DNA of 23,287 nucleotides, taken from assembly GCA_964195155.1 (NCBI GenBank), contig CAXMOP010000086.1, positions 1 through 23,287 on the forward strand. Reading direction: 5' to 3'. The translations under genes and the position numbers were made by a program. The notes below the pieces were generated by a model. That model saw only the letters and a list, made by a program, of their open reading frames with translations, searched no databases and had not been told where the DNA came from. Shown here in pieces: positions 1-8,579 of this stretch (positions are counted from its first letter, which is position 1; each line of letters begins with the position of its first letter). The DNA comes from JACZST01 sp964195155 (lineage in GTDB: Bacteria; Actinomycetota; Acidimicrobiia; Spongiisociales; UBA5794).

Positions 1-788
1 ATCGCCATCACGGGCTTTTCGATACCACGGCTGTGTCCCTGCCATATGGCGTTCAACTGGTGGCGAACGATGCGAAACGTCGCCAGACGTGGACGGCCGC
101 GATTCCGGGGATCCAGCCATGCCCAGTTGTCCCTCCTCGTATGTCCGGGGGGTCCGTAGTGAAAGAAGAGCAGATCCGGATCCTGATGGATGCCTCCCAA
201 CAGACTCAGCTCTCCCACCAGGATGCGGTCCGGCTCATTGGAATTCCGGATCAGCCCGGTCTGCTCGAGTGCAGAACGGCGCGCAATGCCAAAAACAGGG
301 CTCGTTGGATCCACGAGCCCCCACAGAATGGCGTGAAAACGAACAACGGCATTCAACGAGTCGGCTCCGTCGATCGTCTCGGTACGATGGCGGAACGGGC
401 GCCCGGTGTCATCGACGACGTTCATGCCGGCGAATGCCATGACGAGGTCCGGCCGAGCTTCCAATATGCCCACGCACCGATCCACGTATCTTGGGTCGAT
501 CCAGTCGTCATGCGCCAGCCACATGAAATAGCGGCCACTGGTCTCACGAAACACCGATTCGAAATTCGCGACCGCACCCATGTTCTGTTCGTTCACCCGT
601 ACGCGAATCCGAGGATCACGATCGGCGTACTGCCGGGCAATCGCCACGGTCGAATCTGCTGATCCGTTGTCTGATATCAGCAGCTCCCAGTGTTCGAATG
701 TCTGCGCGAGCACAGAATCGATGGCTCTCGCCAGGAATCGCTCACCGTTGAATACCGGGAGCCCGATGCTGACGGTCGGTTCGTCCAT
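1..788 (-). CDS. Family 2 glycosyltransferase, 3' end cut by window edge
   Basis: The reading frame on the minus strand is open from an ATG at 788 to the left edge, giving 262 codons without a stop. The N-terminus MDEPTVSIGLPVFNGERFL is the typical first strand and nucleotide-binding turn of a GT-A fold family 2 glycosyltransferase. It is followed by the acidic pair ISDNGSADST (about residues 38-47) and a DXD-like HDDW at 93-96 that would bind the metal and sugar nucleotide. Such enzymes transfer one sugar from a nucleotide donor to a lipid-linked or growing glycan at the cytoplasmic membrane face; donor and acceptor cannot be told. A GTG at 797 is an alternative in-frame start; a GGAG lies 3 nt before the GTG and 12 nt before the ATG. 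It probably belongs to the same surface-glycan locus. Confidence 0.85.
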   Translation of the reverse strand, partial: MDEPTVSIGLPVFNGERFLARAIDSVLAQTFEHWELLISDNGSADSTVAIARQYADRDPRIRVRVNEQNMGAVANFESVFRETSGRYFMWLAHDDWIDPRYVDRCVGILEARPDLVMAFAGMNVVDDTGRPFRHRTETIDGADSLNAVVRFHAILWGLVDPTSPVFGIARRSALEQTGLIRNSNEPDRILVGELSLLGGIHQDPDLLFFHYGPPGHTRRDNWAWLDPRNRGRPRLATFRIVRHQLNAIWQGHSRGIEKPVMA

Positions 789-1252
789 GTCGGTCACCCA
801 CTCCGATGATGCGAGCGCGCACCTCGAATAGATCGCATTGTTCCCTCCCAATCACGACTCATGGAGAGTCGATGTGTTCTGCCGCGTCATGGGGAACGGT
901 ACCGACAACTGGTGAGAACCACGTCTCAGTGTTCTGTGAAGCTCCGCAAATAGGGGGCGTGTCAACGCCGGTTGAAACTGCGCGATCCGATATCTGCTTG
1001 GGGGGCCAGTTGCGGAGCCGTGGCCCGATGAGGGTTGCTTGATCGTGACAAAGTCAGCCGACAAGAAAGACCCGATCAAACAACCCTCATTTCGGCCTGC
1101 CAAGAAGTGGCAAGAGCGGGAAACGAAGGCGAAGCGGATCAGAGCACAGAGGACATGACGACTAGAGAGGTCCGCTGAGCCAGGAACATCAGCCAAACGG
1201 CTCGGTCCGGTTCCTCAACCAGCCCACTAGCCTCGCCTCAGGGACGGGGAAC
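789..1252. other. 464-nt gap without a convincing gene; possible mobile-element debris
   Basis: No frame here gives a recognisable protein. The stretch holds a 9-bp inverted repeat (941-949 with 1010-1018), a longer imperfect inverted repeat (1028-1044 with 1074-1090), and a 37-codon lysine/arginine-rich open frame starting at a GTG (1045-1158) that reads VTKSADKKDPIKQ at its N-terminus. The text around 960-980 (TGTCAACGCCGGTTGAAACT) resembles, from memory, the ends of IS21-type insertion sequences, but no transposase reading frame is left. It may also hold the promoter of the lipoprotein pair downstream. Confidence 0.4.
1028..1090. repeat. Imperfect 17-bp inverted repeat with 29-nt loop
   Basis: ATGAGGGTTGCTTGATC at 1028-1044 is the reverse complement of 1074-1090 at 16 of 17 positions. 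The loop of 29 nt is long for a terminator and no T-run follows, so a transposon end, a protein-binding site or an RNA structure are the options. Confidence 0.7.
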
Positions 1253-2548
1253 GTGAGCATCCAGGTACGGATTGTCATAGTGGCTCTCGGCATGGTCGCG
1301 GCTGCATGCGCGCCCGAATCTCCCACGGTTGCTTCGGGGTCCGCCCCCATCCAAGGAGCCTGCGAGACTCTGGCCAGCGACGTGCCGTGGAGCTCGGATG
1401 TCTCGGCGACGACGGTGGTCCTCGCCGAGGGCGACAACACGACGCCGCGCGTCGAGGCGGTCATCTATCCGCATCCCGACTACGACGGGAACCCGTGGTC
1501 GCAATGGGGTCAGGGCCTGCTGCTCAGCGACGGTCGATACCTCTCGGCTATCGGCGATGAGCTAGCTCGGGACGGGAACTCGTACCTCTACGAGTACGAC
1601 CCCGCTACCGACACCTTGACTCAGATCATTGATGTGCTGTCCATCACCGATCGCACGCCCGGCGATTGGGGTTTCGGCAAGATCCATGCCCAGATGGTGC
1701 GAGGACCATGCAACAACGTCATGGTGACCACCTACTGGGGATCGCGGCGCGACATCGAGTTCACTGCCGGATATCAAGGTGACGTGCTGATCAGCATCGA
1801 CCCGCAGCGCCGGACGGTTGGCACTCGAGGCGTCGTGTATCCCGAACACGGCGTCCCCTCTCTCGCGGCCTCCCCCGAAGGGCGACTGCTCTACGCCGAG
1901 GCGGTCGACCCGCTTGGCGATGACGCAGGAGCATTCGTCGTTCGAGACGCTCGCGACGGTACGACCCTCTTCGTCGACGATGACCCGTCACACACCGGCT
2001 ACCGGACAATCGCAGTCGACGCCGCAGGAAGGGCCTTCTATTCAGTCGGTGACGGCACACTCGCCGTATATGACCCCGAATCGAACACGCGGTCCCGGCT
2101 CGATGCGAAGCTCCCGGGGGAATGGCTTCGCGCGGTGACCGAGCCCGACGCGCAAGGCACCTGGTATGGCGTGACGAGGAACCCCGAGGTCTTCTTCGCT
2201 CTGAACCCTGACGGGACGGTACGAAGCCTCACCGAGGCACTCGGCTACACAACATCAGTCGCTCTCTCACCGGACGGTGCCACGGTGTATTCGGTTCCGG
2301 AGGCACACGGGCGATCTTGGCAAATCGGGGCGCCGCTGATGGCGATGGACACCGCCACGGGACAACAAGAGATCCTCGTCGAGTTACAGCCACTCGCCGA
2401 GGAACATCTTGGAATGCGGCTCGGTGGCAGTTACAACGTCGCCGTCGACGAGCTGGGGCGCACGATCTACCTCGGTATGAACGCCAGCGACGCGAGCGAC
2501 GAGAGCGGATTCGGCGAAGTCGTGCTCATCATCGTGACCCTGCCTTGA
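1253..2548 (+). CDS. Predicted secreted lipoprotein, beta-propeller-like
   Basis: A 431-residue protein starting at GTG, with GGGGA just upstream as ribosome site. Residues 1-19 form a signal peptide with a hydrophobic core and a weak lipobox (MVAAAC, Cys19), so it is probably exported and lipidated. The mature part has repeating short strands with phrases such as YLYEYDPATDTL, DVLISIDPQRRTV, LAVYDPESNTRSRL, FFALNPDGTVRSL and VALSPDGATVYSV. These look like blades of a YncE/NHL/SMP-30-type beta-propeller. Its last 4 nt overlap the start of the next gene, so the two are probably translated together. Substrate or ligand is unknown. A role in binding or processing extracellular polymer is only suggested by context. 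The lipobox has Ala rather than the preferred Leu at -3, so plain secretion is possible. Confidence 0.8.
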   Translation: MSIQVRIVIVALGMVAAACAPESPTVASGSAPIQGACETLASDVPWSSDVSATTVVLAEGDNTTPRVEAVIYPHPDYDGNPWSQWGQGLLLSDGRYLSAIGDELARDGNSYLYEYDPATDTLTQIIDVLSITDRTPGDWGFGKIHAQMVRGPCNNVMVTTYWGSRRDIEFTAGYQGDVLISIDPQRRTVGTRGVVYPEHGVPSLAASPEGRLLYAEAVDPLGDDAGAFVVRDARDGTTLFVDDDPSHTGYRTIAVDAAGRAFYSVGDGTLAVYDPESNTRSRLDAKLPGEWLRAVTEPDAQGTWYGVTRNPEVFFALNPDGTVRSLTEALGYTTSVALSPDGATVYSVPEAHGRSWQIGAPLMAMDTATGQQEILVELQPLAEEHLGMRLGGSYNVAVDELGRTIYLGMNASDASDESGFGEVVLIIVTLP

Positions 2549-4206
2549 GATGGGCTTCCGTGCTGGTTGCCGCCGCATTGGTGGCCGCGGGTTGTAACGC
2601 CGACGGATCGAGCGGGATCGACGACAACCGACAGACGGACCTGGTGTCGTCGACGACCCTCAGCGAGGGCGACACCTCGGATGACGTCACCGCGGTGACC
2701 TGCTGGCAAGCGGAACCGTCGGGCGGCTCCGACACTGTCTCCTTTTCGGATGTGACCGCGTCATCGGGACTGATCGAGCCCCTCATCGGCATGTACGCCC
2801 ATGCCGCGGCGTGGGGTGACATCAACGGTGACCTGTTCCCGGATCTCGTCGTGGGAACGTTTGCCGATCGACCACCAGATCGCTACGAGCAGCGCGGCGC
2901 AACCGGACCCGCCCCGGACCGGCTTCTCGTGGGCGGCGTTGACGGATTCGTCGTATCTCAAGGATTCCCCGAGTCCTACGGACGTTCGTCGGGGGCAGCC
3001 TTCGCTGATCTCGACAACGATGGCGACCCTGACCTCGTGCTCGCCCGCAACGTGAAGGATGACCAGGATCTGGCGGCGACCACGATCTACGAGAACCTCG
3101 GCGGATCATTCGTCGCAGTCGATGGCGGAATTGCTCCAGACATGGGAGGGAGATCGATCGGCGTGCTCGACTATGACGCCGACGGGTTGCTTGACCTGTT
3201 CATCGCGGAGGATCGCTACCGGGGCGGCCGCAGCCGCCTCTATCGCAACGTCGGTGGACTGCAATTCACCGATGTCACCGCCGCCGCCGGGTTCCCCGAC
3301 ACCCTTGCCGGTCTCGGGATCGCAACGGCCGATGTCGACGGTGACGGCGATGTCGACCTCTTCGTTGCTGGTGACAACCGCCTCTTCCTCGATGTCGGAA
3401 ACCGCTTTGAAGAAGCCGCAGGCCCATTCCATTGGCCTCCGGTCGGCGATGAGGACGACCCCGCCGGAGCCGCCTTCGGCGATGTGGACCGCGATGGTCG
3501 TATGGACCTCGTGATCGGGCAGCACTTCAATAGCACCGTCGATTTCGGCGTTCCCGCGCCGGTGAGGCTCTTCCTGAACCGCACGGTGCCGGGTGGCGAC
3601 GTGAAATTCGACGAGATCACGGATGCGGCCGGTCTCATTCCGTTGCCGACCAAGGCCCCGCATGTCGAGATCGTCGACATGGACAACGACGGCTGGCCCG
3701 ACATCGTCACTTCTGCTTCATCGGCTGGGGGGACGGGGCCCGCCGTATTTCGGGGTCTCGGCATTCAGGACGGCGTGCCTCGTTTCGATCCACCCACCGG
3801 CCTTGGGGATGCCCAATATTGGGTGGCTGCCCCGGCCGCCGATTTCGACCTCGACGGCAGGCTTGATCTGCTGCTCGTGGAGTTCGAGCCCTCGCTACCG
3901 TCGTATCTCCTCCGAAACGAGAGCGCGTCCGGGAACTGGCTCGAAGTGTCGGTCGGAGACGCGTTCGGCGGCGGAATCGGCGCACAGGTTTTCGTCTACT
4001 CGTCCTCCCCACCCAATCAGCTGCTCGGAAGCGCCGGCATTACGGCATCCCGCGGATACTCGGCCGGTGTTCCGGCGATTGCCCACTTCGGGCTTGGAGA
4101 GATCGACTCGGTGGATGTAGTGGTGCGCCTCCCCGGAGGACATGAGCTTTCGATCAACGGCGTATCGGCGAATCGCCATATCCGACTGCCGGGCGGATGT
4201 GATTAA
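2545..4206 (+). CDS. CRTAC1-type lipoprotein with FG-GAP/VCBS repeats and UnbV/ASPIC domain
   Basis: The frame is open from 2317, but the signal peptide fixes the start at the TTG of 2545, which overlaps the upstream stop as TTGA. This gives 553 residues beginning MRWASVLVAAALVAAGC, with Cys17 as likely lipidation site. About seven FG-GAP/VCBS-type repeats follow, each with a calcium-binding DxDxDG-like loop: DINGDLFPDL, DLDNDGDPDL, DYDADGLLDL, DVDGDGDVDL, DVDRDGRMDL, DMDNDGWPDI and DFDLDGRLDL. The C-terminal ~100 residues (NWLEVSV, GIGAQVFV, AHFGLGEIDSVDVVVRLPGG) match the UnbV/ASPIC module that commonly follows such repeats. Proteins of this kind are extracellular and adhesion- or carbohydrate-binding-like; their biochemical role is largely unknown. 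It is coupled to the propeller lipoprotein upstream. Confidence 0.9.
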   Translation: MRWASVLVAAALVAAGCNADGSSGIDDNRQTDLVSSTTLSEGDTSDDVTAVTCWQAEPSGGSDTVSFSDVTASSGLIEPLIGMYAHAAAWGDINGDLFPDLVVGTFADRPPDRYEQRGATGPAPDRLLVGGVDGFVVSQGFPESYGRSSGAAFADLDNDGDPDLVLARNVKDDQDLAATTIYENLGGSFVAVDGGIAPDMGGRSIGVLDYDADGLLDLFIAEDRYRGGRSRLYRNVGGLQFTDVTAAAGFPDTLAGLGIATADVDGDGDVDLFVAGDNRLFLDVGNRFEEAAGPFHWPPVGDEDDPAGAAFGDVDRDGRMDLVIGQHFNSTVDFGVPAPVRLFLNRTVPGGDVKFDEITDAAGLIPLPTKAPHVEIVDMDNDGWPDIVTSASSAGGTGPAVFRGLGIQDGVPRFDPPTGLGDAQYWVAAPAADFDLDGRLDLLLVEFEPSLPSYLLRNESASGNWLEVSVGDAFGGGIGAQVFVYSSSPPNQLLGSAGITASRGYSAGVPAIAHFGLGEIDSVDVVVRLPGGHELSINGVSANRHIRLPGGCD

Positions 4207-4233
4207 CCGACCGCACACGCACAGCCCGCTAAC

Positions 4234-4239
4234 TAGAAT
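4234..4239 (+). promoter_or_regulatory. Candidate -10 element for the six-gene operon
   Basis: TAGAAT lies 80 nt before the TTG start of the epimerase gene in the only sizeable gap ahead of the six-gene run. It matches 5 of 6 positions of the sigma-70 -10 consensus. No good -35 hexamer is seen 16-18 nt upstream, so this is tentative. Confidence 0.3.
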
Positions 4240-4318
4240 CCTTCCCGTGGAGGGGTGATAGCTCGGCGGTCACGCGCCGGGGTCACGTGGTGGCAGTATC
4301 GATCTCGGGGGAGCAAAG

Positions 4319-5203
4319 TTGAAGATTCTGGTGACCGGTAGTGCCGGGTTTCTCGGCGGACATGTTGCTCGGTACCTTGTTGGTGGCGGGCATGAAGTCA
4401 AGGGATTCGACGCAGCATCAAGCTCCGATACGGCGTATGAGTCGATCATCGGCGACCTCCTGGACACGGAATCGGTCACCGCTGCCGCGGCGGGCGTCGA
4501 TGCGATCTGTCACCTCGGTGCAATCGGAGACGTGTACCTGGCTGCGGAGCAGCCGCAGCTGGCAGCGGCGGTCAACGTCGTGGGGTCCGCCAACGTCGCC
4601 ATCGCTGCCGCCGAGGCCGGAGCGAAGGTCGTCTATGCATCGACGTGGGAAGTCTATGGCGAACCCGAGTACCAGCCGATCGACGAGGACCATCCGGCCA
4701 AACCTGATCACCCCTACAACATCACGAAACTGGCTGGAGAGCAGTTGCTGCTGGCGGCCGACCGGCTGCACGGCGTTCCGGTGACGTCATTGCGCCTCGG
4801 TACTGCCTACGGCCCCGGCCTCCGTGCCAACTCGGTCTTTCGGATCTTCATCGACCGGGCGGGCGCCGGCGATCCGATCACCATCCAGGGTGACGGATCT
4901 CAGGGCCGACAGTTCACCTATGCAGCCGATATCGCAACGGCGTTCGATGTCGCATGCCAATCCGACGTTCACGGGATCGCGATGAACATCGTCGCTCCCG
5001 ACATGATTTCGATCAAAGAGCTCGCCGAGATCGTCGTCGAGCGGTTTCCTACGGACCTGACGTTCGGTGAAGCCCGCCCCGGCGACGTGCCTTCGGCATT
5101 GGTCAGCCCGGCACTCGCCGAGAAGATCCTCGGCTGGCACGCCATCACGCCTTTCGCGGCGGGAGTCGAGCATCTCCTGGAAGATGCAAGTGACACCCCC
5201 TGA
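4319..5203 (+). CDS. NAD-dependent sugar epimerase/dehydratase (extended SDR)
   Basis: A 294-residue extended short-chain dehydrogenase starting at TTG with GGGGGAG about 5 nt upstream. The nucleotide-binding motif GSAGFLGG (Gly7-x-x-Gly10-x-x-Gly13) is at the N-terminus. The catalytic Tyr-x-x-x-Lys is YNITK (Tyr133, Lys137), with the Ser/Thr partner in YASTWEVYG. RLGTAYGPG and the substrate-side QGDGSQGRQFTYAADIA are typical of GalE/WbpP-like epimerases. It most likely interconverts a UDP-sugar at C4, for example UDP-GlcNAc and UDP-GalNAc, but a dehydratase or other epimerase cannot be excluded. It opens a run of six overlapping genes; its last 14 nt overlap the next gene when the GTG start at 5190 is used there. 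Confidence 0.9.
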   Translation: MKILVTGSAGFLGGHVARYLVGGGHEVKGFDAASSSDTAYESIIGDLLDTESVTAAAAGVDAICHLGAIGDVYLAAEQPQLAAAVNVVGSANVAIAAAEAGAKVVYASTWEVYGEPEYQPIDEDHPAKPDHPYNITKLAGEQLLLAADRLHGVPVTSLRLGTAYGPGLRANSVFRIFIDRAGAGDPITIQGDGSQGRQFTYAADIATAFDVACQSDVHGIAMNIVAPDMISIKELAEIVVERFPTDLTFGEARPGDVPSALVSPALAEKILGWHAITPFAAGVEHLLEDASDTP

Positions 5204-6305
5204 CTTCGGTGGCCACAGGCCTCGGATTCTGATGCTGATCAAGGGTCTTGGGATCGGCGGTGCCGAACGGTTGATCAGCGAGGGATCGAGACTCTGGTCG
5301 ACCGACGAGTTCGAATATCGCGTCGCATACGTACTTCCCTGGAAAGACCAACTCGTGCCGGATCTTGCCGCCAACGGGATAAGCACGGTCTGCATCGGAG
5401 GAGGGAGGTGGTCGCTGAAAGCCTCGGTCGGGTTCCGGAACCTGATCCGGTCATGGCACCCCGCCCTGGTCCACGCCCATCTCCCGACGACCGGGATCTT
5501 GGCGCGCCTGATGCCCTCACCACCGGTGATCTACACCGAACACAATCTTGCCGGGTCCTACCGACCTGCCTCACGCGTGCTGAATCGCCTGACGTATGGC
5601 CGCAATCGAGAGGTGATCGCCGTTTCCGACGCCGTTGCGGAGTCCATAGCGGGATATCCAGGGCCGCACCCTCACGTCATACCCAACGGAGTCGTTGTCA
5701 CTGCCTCCGACGAGACGCGTCGTCGCGTACGCGAGGAACTCGAGATCGAGTCCGACCGGCCGCTCGTGGTGCACGTCGGGAACATCCGACCGTGGAAGGG
5801 TCACACAACCCTGATCAAAGCGGCGCGCCTGCTTCGAGAAGCCAACCCTGAGATCGTTGTCGTGTCGATCGGTGGCGAGAAGCATCCGGGAGATCTCGCT
5901 CGAGTTCGACGTGAGTCCGACGAGGAAGGTGCTGGAGACATCTTGCGTTTCATGGGACGCCGCTCCGACGCCGTCGATTTCATCGCCAGCGCCGACGTCT
6001 TCGTGAACCCTTCGGATGTCGAGGGGCTCCCGCTGGTGGTCCTCGAAGCCATGATGGCCGGTACCCCTGTGGTGGCCACTGCGGCGGGCGGTGTTCCGAC
6101 CGTCCTACGGGATGGCGAAACCGGTCGGCTCATTCCCGTCGGCCGGCCGCAAGCCCTGGCCGCTGCGGTTATCGACCTCATGACCGATACCGAAGGAGCG
6201 AAGGAGATGGCCGACCGCGCCCAGAGCCTGGTCGAGACCAACTTCGGCCTGGAACGGATGGTCACCGCACACGAAGACCTCTACCGTCGGATGCTCAATG
6301 GGTGA
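5190..6305 (+). CDS. Family 4 glycosyltransferase (GT-B)
   Basis: A 371-residue retaining GT-B glycosyltransferase. The N-terminal domain carries the donor/acceptor loop IKGLGIGGAERLI (about 17-29) and VHAHLPTTG (94-102); the C-terminal domain carries HVGNIRPWKGH (195-205) and the EX7E motif EGLPLVVLE (Glu278 and Glu286), which binds the nucleotide sugar. The chosen start is GTG at 5190, which has GGAAG 6 nt upstream; ATG at 5184 is in frame but sits directly on that site. Either start overlaps the epimerase gene, implying coupled translation. It probably adds one sugar to an undecaprenyl-linked glycan on the cytoplasmic face; the sugar is not deducible. Confidence 0.93.
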   Translation: MTPPDFGGHRPRILMLIKGLGIGGAERLISEGSRLWSTDEFEYRVAYVLPWKDQLVPDLAANGISTVCIGGGRWSLKASVGFRNLIRSWHPALVHAHLPTTGILARLMPSPPVIYTEHNLAGSYRPASRVLNRLTYGRNREVIAVSDAVAESIAGYPGPHPHVIPNGVVVTASDETRRRVREELEIESDRPLVVHVGNIRPWKGHTTLIKAARLLREANPEIVVVSIGGEKHPGDLARVRRESDEEGAGDILRFMGRRSDAVDFIASADVFVNPSDVEGLPLVVLEAMMAGTPVVATAAGGVPTVLRDGETGRLIPVGRPQALAAAVIDLMTDTEGAKEMADRAQSLVETNFGLERMVTAHEDLYRRMLNG

Positions 6306-7278
6306 AGCCGTTCATGTGCGCATGTATCGAGACGAGGACCTGCCTGCGGTCCTCGAACTCCTTCGAGCCGCCCTCGGTGAGTCGCCACTCCTGCTGAGAA
6401 CCCCGCAGTTGTTCGAATGGAAGCACATCGATAATCCGTTCGGCCGCTCGGTGATGTTGGTCGCCGAAGTCGATGAAACCATCGTCGGCCTCAGGGCGTT
6501 CATGCGGTGGCAGCTCGAGTACGGAGCCGACACGATCCACTGTGGTCGTGCGGTGGATACCGCAACCCACCCAGACTATCTGCGCAGGGGTATCTTCAGC
6601 CGTCTCACCATGGAGGCGCTCGACGTGGCGCGCGACGATGGGCTCCAGCTCATCTTCAATACGCCCAACGAGCGCTCCCGGCCCGGCTACCTCAAGATGG
6701 GATGGTCCGATGTTGGCCCCATCCGTGTGCTGGTCCGGCCGCATCCGACTCGACTGATCCGCGGCCGTCATGAATCTACGCCTGGACTCGACGAGCTGGC
6801 ACCGGTGGCCACAGCGATCGAATCCGGTTCGGCGCCACCCACCGAGTTTGGTCCTTGGCCTCCCCCCGATGAGACGCTCCCCACTGGTCTGCGCACGCCG
6901 AGATCGAACGAATACCTCACATGGCGGTTCGGCGGGCATCCGACGGCTCGCTACGGCGCGGTGGTTGGTTCTTCGGGGACTGCCGTCGTGCGGGCGAACC
7001 TCCGCAAGGGTCGCTCGGAGTTGGTCATCTCTGATGCACTCGGACCCAACCCGACCGAAGCAGTCCGGTCCACGATCCGGACCTCGGGCGCCGACTACGA
7101 CGTCGCAGCGTTCCCACCGGGATCCCCCGGGCGCCAGGCTGCTCGACGCTCCGGGATGCTCCCCGTCCCGGGTGTCGCCGCGCTGCGCCTTGTTGCGCGC
7201 CCGATCGGCGACCTCGACATCGACGTACTCAACCCAACGACGTGGCGACTAGCGCTCGGCGATGTGGAGTTGCTGTGA
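6298..7278 (+). CDS. GNAT family acyltransferase, two-domain type
   Basis: A 326-residue protein whose ATG overlaps the end of the GT4 gene by 8 nt. The N-terminal half is a GNAT fold: VRMYRDEDLPAVLEL is the usual first strand and helix, and RAVDTATHPDYLRRGIFSRL (84-103) is the acetyl-CoA pyrophosphate loop in the form seen in Eis-like proteins. NTPNERSRPGYLKMGW (121-136) is the usual substrate-side segment of this group. The C-terminal half, beginning near NEYLTWRF, looks like a second GNAT-like or FemAB-like lobe. Proteins like this are common in polysaccharide loci and presumably acylate a sugar or amino-sugar; the substrate is unknown. It overlaps the next gene by 4 nt. Confidence 0.8.
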   Translation: MGEAVHVRMYRDEDLPAVLELLRAALGESPLLLRTPQLFEWKHIDNPFGRSVMLVAEVDETIVGLRAFMRWQLEYGADTIHCGRAVDTATHPDYLRRGIFSRLTMEALDVARDDGLQLIFNTPNERSRPGYLKMGWSDVGPIRVLVRPHPTRLIRGRHESTPGLDELAPVATAIESGSAPPTEFGPWPPPDETLPTGLRTPRSNEYLTWRFGGHPTARYGAVVGSSGTAVVRANLRKGRSELVISDALGPNPTEAVRSTIRTSGADYDVAAFPPGSPGRQAARRSGMLPVPGVAALRLVARPIGDLDIDVLNPTTWRLALGDVELL

Positions 7279-8579
7279 GACAGCTTCCGTGGCATATCGC
7301 GATCATCGGCGGCGCGGCAGTGATCGCCGCCGGGGTTGCGAGCGGCTGGGTCGGAGGGATCGTCGTCGCCCTCATCGGGGGCGGCGTCCTCGCGATGACT
7401 TGGCTGGGTCGCCGGATCGCCACCGAAGCCGACCGGAGGTGGCTCTCGGCGATGCTGCCCGTGGCCTTCATCGCCAAGATGATCGGTTCAGCGGTGCGGT
7501 ATTTCGTTGTCGCAGAGGTATACGGCACCGGGGATGCGTTCGGATACCACAGAACCGGACTGGAGATCGCTCCAATCTGGGGGAGCCTCCAAGTGCCCGA
7601 GGTCACCAGCGGGAGCGTCGGGACACAAGTGACAGGACAGATCGCCGGCCTCCTGTACGCGATCGTGTCCCCGCCGATGATCGGCGGCTTCCTGTTGTTC
7701 GCCACGTTGTCGTTCATCGGAATGCTGTGCTTCTACGTCGCATTCCGCAGCACCATGCCGCGCTGGGGAGTGCTCCCATACTTCGTGCTCTTGTTCTTCC
7801 TCCCGACGATGCTGTTCTGGCCCTCGAGCGTTGGCAAGGACTCCCTCATGGTCCTCGGTCTTGGACTGGTGTCGCTCGGCAGCGTTTGGCTGTTCTCGGC
7901 AAGGTTCACCGCCGGAGCCTGGGTGGCGGGAGCGGGAGGGCTCCTTCTTGGCCTCATCCGTCCCCACGTCTTGGCGATCGCGGTCGGAGCGATCGTGCTG
8001 ACCGTCGTGTTCACCCGTGCCGGGCGCCTCGATGTCGGCCGCGCCGCCAGATTGCTCTTGATCGTGATCGCTGTGGTGGCAATGGCCTATGTGGCGCCGG
8101 TCGCCGCCGATCGGATCGGAGCCGATGAGGGCCTCGAAACGTTCCTTGCCGAACAACAACGCCTCACCACACAAGGAGGATCGTCGGTCGTCGGCGCGCC
8201 GGCAACCTCACCGCTTGATCTCCCCGAGGCGATCATCCGGGTCCTGTTCCGACCGCTCCTCCCCGAGGCTGCCACACCCGGCATGCTGCTCAGCTCTCTG
8301 GAAAGCCTGGTGGTCTTGGGACTGGTCGTCTGGAAGGCGCCGACCATGTGGGCGAATCGCCATATCGTGCGCAGAGCACCGTATGCGATCCTCTCCCTTG
8401 CGTTCACGGCAGGATTCGTCGTCGGCTTCAGCGCCATTTTCAACCTCGGGATCCTCGCCCGACAGCGCTCCCAGGTGATGCCGTTCCTGCTGGTTGTGAT
8501 CGTCGGCCTCGGGTGGCAGAAATGGTCCACGAACGATCGCGCCCATGACGCGCTGGAACAGGAGGAGATCACCGTATGA
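7275..8579 (+). CDS. Polytopic membrane protein, probable Wzy-like polysaccharide polymerase
   Basis: The start is GTG at 7275, overlapping the previous stop (GTGA), with GGAG 5 nt upstream. The 434-residue product has roughly nine to eleven hydrophobic segments, including 8-40, 58-78, 122-156, 164-182, 190-206, 212-228, 232-246, 259-276, 340-354, 370-391 and 400-414. One large loop lies around 278-335. Polar motifs in or beside membrane segments include GDAFGYHRTG (86-95), WPSSVGKDS (182-190), RPH (229-231) and LARQRSQ (394-400). Size, topology and place between glycosyltransferase genes fit a Wzy-type polymerase that joins repeat units at the outer membrane face. No definitive family signature is visible; an O-antigen ligase-like or lipid-linked-sugar glycosyltransferase is an alternative. 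Confidence 0.65.
   Translation: MRQLPWHIAIIGGAAVIAAGVASGWVGGIVVALIGGGVLAMTWLGRRIATEADRRWLSAMLPVAFIAKMIGSAVRYFVVAEVYGTGDAFGYHRTGLEIAPIWGSLQVPEVTSGSVGTQVTGQIAGLLYAIVSPPMIGGFLLFATLSFIGMLCFYVAFRSTMPRWGVLPYFVLLFFLPTMLFWPSSVGKDSLMVLGLGLVSLGSVWLFSARFTAGAWVAGAGGLLLGLIRPHVLAIAVGAIVLTVVFTRAGRLDVGRAARLLLIVIAVVAMAYVAPVAADRIGADEGLETFLAEQQRLTTQGGSSVVGAPATSPLDLPEAIIRVLFRPLLPEAATPGMLLSSLESLVVLGLVVWKAPTMWANRHIVRRAPYAILSLAFTAGFVVGFSAIFNLGILARQRSQVMPFLLVVIVGLGWQKWSTNDRAHDALEQEEITV

Noticed and set aside
2317..2544. N-terminal extension of the FG-GAP protein
   Set aside because: It lies inside the preceding gene, is Arg-rich, and would bury the signal peptide that starts at TTG 2545.
3106..3663. Minus-strand open frame of 185 codons
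   Set aside because: It is antisense to the FG-GAP repeats; its own periodicity mirrors those repeats.
7275..8579. PglB-type oligosaccharyltransferase
   Set aside because: The protein is too short and lacks the WWDYG motif and a soluble C-terminal domain.
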